The translations under genes were made by a program, and so were the position numbers. The notes beneath the pieces were generated by a model that saw only the letters and a program-made list of their open reading frames with translations, made no database searches and was not told the DNA's origin. A stretch of 25,271 nt of DNA from DASUVJ01 sp036378995 (GTDB lineage Bacteria > Patescibacteriota > Saccharimonadia > Saccharimonadales > Saccharimonadaceae), in NCBI GenBank assembly GCA_036378995.1, contig DASUVJ010000005.1:1-25271 (forward strand). Direction: 5' to 3'. Of this stretch, positions 22,115 to 25,271 are shown one piece after another. How positions within the stretch are numbered: position 1 is the first letter of the stretch; every line of letters begins with the position of its first letter.

Positions 22115-23014
22115 ATGAAAATTGGAATCCTTACCCGACAGCCGGGTTACACGGTCAAGCGTCTTCGCGAAGAGGCGAAAAAGCGCGGCCACGATGTGAT
22201 GACGATCAAGTACCCTGAGTGTTACGTGGAGATCCAGCAGGATCAGCCAGCTGTGCGCTATCGTGGGGAGCTTTTGACTGGCTTTGACGCCATGATTCCT
22301 CGTATCATGCCTGGCATGACCATGTACGGTACCGCTATTTTGCGTCAGTTCGAGATGATGGGCGTCTATGCGCCGGTCAAATCTATTGCTGTTACGCGTT
22401 CACGCGACAAACTGCGCTCGCTTCAGCTGCTTTCAAAAGCCGGAGTAGGTATCCCAAAGACGATTTTCTCCCGCGAGACGGACGCGGTCGACGACCTTTT
22501 GAGCCATCTCGATGTGCCGGTAATCATTAAGCTCGCATCTGGTACGCAGGGTAACGGCGTGGTACTTGCCGAAACTTACAAAGCGGCAAAGTCGGTAATC
22601 CAGGCCTTTTACGTCAACGACACCAGCTTTTTCATTCAGGAATTTGTGAAAGAATCTGCTGGTACTGACATCCGTGCGTTTGTTGTTGGTAACCAGGTGG
22701 TCGCCAGTATGAAGCGCCAAAGTCTTGATGATGACTTCCGTTCGAATATTCACCAGGGCGGATCGGGTACCGCAGTTAAACTTACCGACGAAGAGCGTAA
22801 AACCGCACTGCGCGCCGCCCGTGCTATGGGTCTTGCCGTTTGTGGTGTCGACCTTATGCGATCAGACCGTGGCCCGCTTGTGCTTGAGGTGAACTCTTCT
22901 CCTGGTCTTGAAGGTATCGAATCTGTTACCGGCCGCAACGTTGCGGGTAAGATTATCGAATACGTCGAGATGAACGCAAAACGCCGCAACAAAAAAGACA
23001 AAGTCGGCGCATAG
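22115..23014 (+). CDS. rimK: RimK, ribosomal protein S6-type glutamate ligase
   Basis: Of the three ligases this one closely matches E. coli RimK, which adds glutamates to the C-terminus of ribosomal protein bS6. Matching blocks along the 299 aa: MKIGILTRQ, VKRLREEAKKRGH, FDAMIPRI, YGTAILRQFEMMGVY, RSRDKLRSLQLL, KLASGTQGNGVVLAET, FIQEFVKESAGTDIRAFVVG, DDFRSNIHQGGSG, and GVDLMRSDRGPLVLEVNSSP followed by GLEGIE. Metal and ATP residues are intact. The ATG directly abuts the stop of ligase B (0-nt gap). In E. coli RimK works on bS6 and can make poly-glutamate; here the real acceptor is unproven. Transcription from the DUF1704 operon promoter and from the internal promoter at 21914 is possible. 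Confidence 0.93.
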   Translation: MKIGILTRQPGYTVKRLREEAKKRGHDVMTIKYPECYVEIQQDQPAVRYRGELLTGFDAMIPRIMPGMTMYGTAILRQFEMMGVYAPVKSIAVTRSRDKLRSLQLLSKAGVGIPKTIFSRETDAVDDLLSHLDVPVIIKLASGTQGNGVVLAETYKAAKSVIQAFYVNDTSFFIQEFVKESAGTDIRAFVVGNQVVASMKRQSLDDDFRSNIHQGGSGTAVKLTDEERKTALRAARAMGLAVCGVDLMRSDRGPLVLEVNSSPGLEGIESVTGRNVAGKIIEYVEMNAKRRNKKDKVGA

Positions 23015-23033
23015 CGTATATTTGCCACACTGC

Positions 23034-23042
23034 TGGTATAAT
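23034..23042 (+). promoter_or_regulatory. extended -10 of the DUF192 operon
   Basis: TGG then TATAAT (23037-23042). Six bases later is an ATG (23049), the expected +1 position. No clear -35. Confidence 0.65.
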
Positions 23043-23048
23043 AAGCGC

Positions 23049-23075
23049 ATGACAGAAGGGGGCGCTAAAGGGTGA
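23049..23075 (+). CDS. possible leaderless mini-ORF MTEGGAKG
   Basis: ATG exactly six bases after TATAAT opens an 8-codon frame, MTEGGAKG, whose TGA (23073-23075) overlaps the GTG start of the DUF192 gene (GTGA). The frame contains the GAAGGGGG Shine-Dalgarno of that gene. Same layout as the mini-ORF at 12114. It may be a leader peptide for coupled initiation, or a coincidence. Confidence 0.4.
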   Translation: MTEGGAKG

Positions 23076-23554
23076 GCAAACGCAAGGAAGCGTTAACGTG
23101 GGTTCTTGTGACATTCGCGCTGGTGCTGGTAGGCGCCGCTGCGTTTTACGTGCTATGGCCGCAGCTGCAGCCGCACGCCACCGTTCGCATAGGCGACGGC
23201 GTCTTTAAGACACGTGTCGCTACTACGGAAGAAGCGCGCGTTCAAGGTCTCTCCGGAACTACAAAATTGGCCGAAGACCGGGCATTCTTGATGGTTTTTG
23301 ACCATGAGGGCGAATGGTCAGTATGGATGAAAGACATGAAATATCCGATCGATATCGTATGGCTGAGTCACGACAAAAAGGTCGTTCATATCGTAAAAAA
23401 CGCGCCGCCCGAAAGTTACCCGTACGAAAAATTCACTCCTAAAAAAGCAGCAAAGTATGTCTTGGAGCTTCCTGCGGGAACTGTAGACGGCAAGTCGATC
23501 ATCATTGATTCGCAAGCTGCTTTTGATGAAACCAAGCTGGAGGTATCGTTATGA
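23072..23554 (+). CDS. DUF192 family membrane-anchored protein
   Basis: A 160-aa protein with one N-terminal membrane segment (about 8-30) and an extracytoplasmic DUF192 (COG1430) domain. Family marks: VATTEEARVQGLSGTTKLAED, FLMVFDHEGEWSVWMKDMKY, PIDIVWLSHDKKVVHI, SYPYEKFTPKKAAKYVLELP and the AG after it. Function of DUF192 is not known. The GTG start has GAAGGGGG about nine bases upstream and yields a basic N-terminus (MSKRKEA) directly before the membrane span, a good signal-anchor. The next gene overlaps by four bases (ATGA), so the two are one operon. Confidence 0.9.
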   Translation: MSKRKEALTWVLVTFALVLVGAAAFYVLWPQLQPHATVRIGDGVFKTRVATTEEARVQGLSGTTKLAEDRAFLMVFDHEGEWSVWMKDMKYPIDIVWLSHDKKVVHIVKNAPPESYPYEKFTPKKAAKYVLELPAGTVDGKSIIIDSQAAFDETKLEVSL

Positions 23555-24036
23555 GTTTTATCATTGTCTTTTTGATCGTCATTGCGCTGCTATTTGCCAT
23601 GATGTTCTTTACAAAGCGGCGCCTTGGTGTCGTTGGTCTTGGGCTTGCCGCGGGCGCGATTTTGAGCAGCTTATGGGTAGGAGATTTGACGCCGATTATT
23701 GCAAGTACGGGTGTGCAGCTGGTAAAGCCGCCGCTTGAAAGCGTCGTTTCAGCCGGGCTTATTTTACTGCCTGCCGTACTGCTGCTTATGGGTGGTCCGA
23801 CTTATAAAACGATGCCACAGCGTATTATAGGTGCGGTAGTATTCTCGGCGCTAGCGATCGCTTTACTGCTCGAGCCACTTGGTTCGGCATTGGTTATAGA
23901 CGAAACTGGCAAACCTGTTTATGACTTCTTTATACAAAACCGAACGGGTATCGTAACGCTTGGATTGATCCTGGCTATCCTAGACCTGCTGGTTACAAAG
24001 ACACCCAAGCACCCCAAAGATCACAAGGGACATTGA
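23551..24036 (+). CDS. hypothetical multi-spanning membrane protein
   Basis: A 161-aa protein, unrecognised. Its ATG overlaps the DUF192 stop. Hydrophobic segments lie at about 2-20, 26-42, 65-80, 88-106 and 134-146, so four or five spans are likely, with a soluble loop around 109-130 (LGSALVIDETGKPVYDFFIQ) and a His/Lys-rich C-terminus (TPKHPKDHKGH). The second to third spans have CvpA-like small-residue character, but I would not assign it. The TGA stop overlaps the -35 of the tRNA promoter. Tight coupling suggests it works with the DUF192 protein at the membrane. Confidence 0.8.
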   Translation: MSFIIVFLIVIALLFAMMFFTKRRLGVVGLGLAAGAILSSLWVGDLTPIIASTGVQLVKPPLESVVSAGLILLPAVLLLMGGPTYKTMPQRIIGAVVFSALAIALLLEPLGSALVIDETGKPVYDFFIQNRTGIVTLGLILAILDLLVTKTPKHPKDHKGH

Positions 24037-24062
24037 CAAAACACCCCTTAAAATGCTATCTT
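24033..24062 (+). promoter_or_regulatory. tRNA-Lys promoter
   Basis: TTGACA (24033-24038), 18 bp, TATCTT (24057-24062) preceded by TGC. The start near 24069 is 12 bases before the mature tRNA 5' end. The -35 overlaps the preceding stop codon. Confidence 0.75.
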
Positions 24063-24080
24063 TTATAGGTACTTGGCTAT

Positions 24081-24157
24081 GGGTCCATAGCTCAGCTGGT
24101 TAGAGCACCTGCCTTTTAAGCAGGGTGTCGTGGGTTCAAGCCCCACTGGACCCTCCA
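24081..24157 (+). tRNA. tRNA-Lys (anticodon TTT)
   Basis: Full cloverleaf by eye: acceptor GGGTCCA (24081-24087) pairs with TGGACCC (24147-24153), discriminator T, encoded CCA (24155-24157). D-arm contains AGCTCAGCTGGTTAGAGC. Anticodon stem CCTGC/GCAGG around loop CTTTTAA, giving TTT at 24115-24117. T-loop GTTCAAG is standard. It decodes AAA/AAG. Confidence 0.97.
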
Positions 24158-24199
24158 TAGAAAAACACTCAACGGTTTGTTGGGTGTTTTTCTATGGAG
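24153..24199. terminator. bidirectional terminator overlapping the tRNA 3' end
   Basis: Core arms CCATAGAAAAACACTCAAC (24155-24173) and GTTGGGTGTTTTTCTATGG (24179-24197) around a 5-nt loop; one G-U in an otherwise perfect 19-bp stem, extended two more base pairs to 24153 and 24199. A- and T-tracts on each arm allow termination of both the tRNA (+) and the convergent gene ending at 24210 (-). The encoded CCA is part of the stem. Confidence 0.85.
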
Positions 24200-24209
24200 T
24201 TAGTGTCGA

Positions 24210-24710
24210 CTACCAAGGACGTTCGGTTGTTTCTGTGCCAGGTTGTACTTCCTGGGTGCCCCATACAAGCGCATGATTTTCCCAAAATGTGTAGCTTTCT
24301 GGAGTTTCATGATCTCCGCCCGGAAATGTTGGTGCGTTTGGTCCAATCCATACGCTCCAGAGCTCGTAGGAGCCGTCGTCGAATTTACGCAGCACCATGG
24401 TAATAAGGCTGGATGTACTGGGGGAGCGTCCCTTAACGAAGCGAGTAAAGTTATCGCGGTTAAGACGTTTGGCATATATTATTTCATCATTCTCGGTTGT
24501 TTCAACAAGATCGGTATATCCTATGATGCGTTCCATGTCGGTTGTAATGACTTGGTTATCATTCATGGGCGCCAGAATAGAGATGACCTCTTCCGTTACA
24601 CTTCTTAAACCAGGGGTATCGGCAAGATGCGTCGCTGCATGGGAATGTTTTGGGTCCATAAAGACGCGGTAACCGTTTCTGGTTGTTGCAAGGTATTCAA
24701 AATCGGCCAT
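24210..24710 (-). CDS. hypothetical 166-aa soluble protein
   Basis: Not recognised with confidence. The start is ATG at 24710; a longer frame from 24800 would run through the promoter palindrome. On the minus strand TTGACA (24746-24741), 18 bp, CATAGT and six bases precede the ATG, the leaderless layout. No membrane segment, signal or cysteine. The N-terminal half has MDPKHSHAATHL and VTEEVISILAPMNDNQ; the C-terminal half has NDEIIYAKRLNRDNFTRF, SSLITMVLRKFDDGSYELWS, VWIGPNAPTFPGG and FWENHALVWG. This last pattern recalls small, widespread uncharacterised proteins with a beta-sheet core; conserved basic and aromatic residues could fit an RNase/toxin fold, but that is a guess. It is the only orphan with its own promoter at this end. 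Confidence 0.75.
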   Translation of the reverse strand: MADFEYLATTRNGYRVFMDPKHSHAATHLADTPGLRSVTEEVISILAPMNDNQVITTDMERIIGYTDLVETTENDEIIYAKRLNRDNFTRFVKGRSPSTSSLITMVLRKFDDGSYELWSVWIGPNAPTFPGGDHETPESYTFWENHALVWGTQEVQPGTETTERPW

Positions 24711-24740
24711 TCTGTCACTATGAAAGATGTAGTCCAGTGT

Positions 24741-24756
24741 TGTCAATACATTGACA
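24741..24756. promoter_or_regulatory. palindrome joining two divergent -35 elements
   Basis: TGTCAATACATTGACA is a perfect inverted repeat (two 7-bp arms, 2-nt centre). Each arm ends as a consensus TTGACA on its own strand, so the -35 boxes of the minus gene (start 24710) and of the plus promoter at 24751-24778 lie back to back. Confidence 0.7.
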
Positions 24757-24778
24757 AAAACACTACAATATATATAAA
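24751..24778 (+). promoter_or_regulatory. promoter reading toward the GC-rich gene
   Basis: TTGACA (24751-24756), 16 bp, TATAAA (24773-24778). A start near 24785 would make a leader of about 36 nt to the ATG at 24821. Whether it belongs to that gene depends on whether the junction near 24790-24800 is natural. Confidence 0.5.
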
Positions 24779-24820
24779 TACTTGAGGTAATATCAGCCAA
24801 TCCCTGTAAGGGGGTGCACG

Positions 24821-25271
24821 ATGGACGACCTGCTTTCCAAGCTCGGCCCCTCGCCTGTTCGGCGGAGGAGCCTGGAGGCCGACCCCGGGATCAACCTGTT
24901 CCCGCACGTCAGGGCTCGCGCCACTGGTGACATGCAACTGATCGACTTCTGCTACTGGACGTCGCAGATCGTGGGTCAGGCGATGCACTTCGTGGGCGGA
25001 ACCTACGAACCGCAGGGGGTGGAGCCGCGCGACTTCTGGGCGTTCTGGGCCCCGGTCCTGACGCCCGACGGGTGGTATGCGGACTCCATCTTCACGGCGC
25101 GCAAGGTGACGCCGAAGATGTGGCGCTACGCCCTGACCTTCTGCGCGACCGACGAGAAGCTCCACGAGCGGCTCGCCGAGTGCGTGCTGCACGCCGGCAT
25201 CGGTGAAGGTGAGGACTACCGGCAGGAGGTGGGACGGGCGGAGCGAACGGAGGACAGTGGACTACCCACGA
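24821..25271 (+). CDS. partial hypothetical protein, very GC-rich
   Basis: The frame from ATG 24821 stays open for 150 codons to the window end, so the gene is truncated here. AAGGGGG at 24808-24814 is a good Shine-Dalgarno. Codons end almost always in G or C, quite unlike the rest of the window; 43 of 60 bases in 24841-24900 are G or C. The visible product starts MDDLLSKLGPSPVRRRSLEA and includes VGQAMHFVGGTYEPQGVEP, FWAFWAPVLTPDGWYADSIF and TARKVTPKMWRYALTF. It is rich in Trp and charged residues, without signal or membrane segments. I do not recognise it. The opposite-strand frame over the same bases (24743-25192) has poorer protein-like composition and is judged a shadow. Transfer or a chimeric join is likely. 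Confidence 0.65.
   Translation, partial: MDDLLSKLGPSPVRRRSLEADPGINLFPHVRARATGDMQLIDFCYWTSQIVGQAMHFVGGTYEPQGVEPRDFWAFWAPVLTPDGWYADSIFTARKVTPKMWRYALTFCATDEKLHERLAECVLHAGIGEGEDYRQEVGRAERTEDSGLPT

Noticed and set aside
24743..25192. 149-codon minus-strand frame in the GC-rich end
   Set aside because: Translation is Arg/Pro/Val/His-rich and starts or ends in AT-rich promoter DNA; the plus frame has a Shine-Dalgarno and coherent codon use.
1..25271. CRISPR arrays, insertion sequences, rRNA, or recoded UGA
   Set aside because: No regularly spaced repeats, transposase motifs or rRNA-like segments were seen, and TGA acts as an ordinary stop. No gene-free stretch exceeds 300 bases.

Overview
This window reads as a chromosomal segment of a Patescibacteria/CPR bacterium, most likely Candidatus Saccharibacteria (TM7). 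The reasons are compact genes with short intergenic gaps, small single-copy versions of core genes (short HrcA, minimal TatA/TatC, archaeal-type CMP kinase-like protein), a tiny LAxTG-anchored protein, a small Tat-signal-like protein ending in a YGSS/YGG motif, and a pair of DUF1704 proteins. UGA is used as a normal stop (for example at 24034-24036), so this is not a code-25 lineage. The taxon is an inference from gene content, not from a marker tree.

Layout. 1-6728: core housekeeping on the + strand (tilS 3' end, ftsH-murJ, lepA, CMP-kinase-like). 6725-8112: heat-shock operon hrcA - 44-aa peptide - grpE under a CIRCE operator and closed by a terminator. 8104-9996: a convergent LAxTG mini-protein, then divergent tatA-tatC and a 68-aa Tat-signal-like protein. 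10031-12096: dnaK under two CIRCE elements. 12099-16601: membrane hydrolase (YdjM-like), stand-alone ppGpp-hydrolase-like HD protein with a structured leader, radC, a hypothetical protein, a GlcD/DLD-like flavoprotein and a HIT protein. 16598-17744: dnaJ under a third CIRCE. 17763-23014: three RimK-type ATP-grasp ligases interleaved with two DUF1704 (MATCAP-type) metallocarboxypeptidase-like proteins. 23034-24036: DUF192 protein and a membrane protein. 24081-24199: tRNA-Lys and a bidirectional terminator. 24210-24710: orphan minus-strand protein. 24821-25271: an open, very GC-rich partial CDS unlike everything before it.

Three themes tie the genes together. First, the whole HrcA regulon (hrcA-grpE, dnaK, dnaJ) is present as three separate CIRCE-controlled units, and each CIRCE spacer holds the likely -35 hexamer. 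Second, promoters share an extended -10 (TGC/TGG then TAWNNT), and several place exactly six bases between the -10 and the ATG, so the A of AUG would be +1; mRNAs here are predicted to be largely leaderless. Two of these exact-position ATGs open 7-8 codon mini-ORFs that end at the GTG start of the real gene. Third, the ATP-grasp/DUF1704 block pairs enzymes of the families that add amino acids to protein C-termini (RimK, TTL) with a family whose animal members (MATCAP) remove them. It is the best candidate here for an undescribed system: a bacterial C-terminal-tail writer/eraser cassette.
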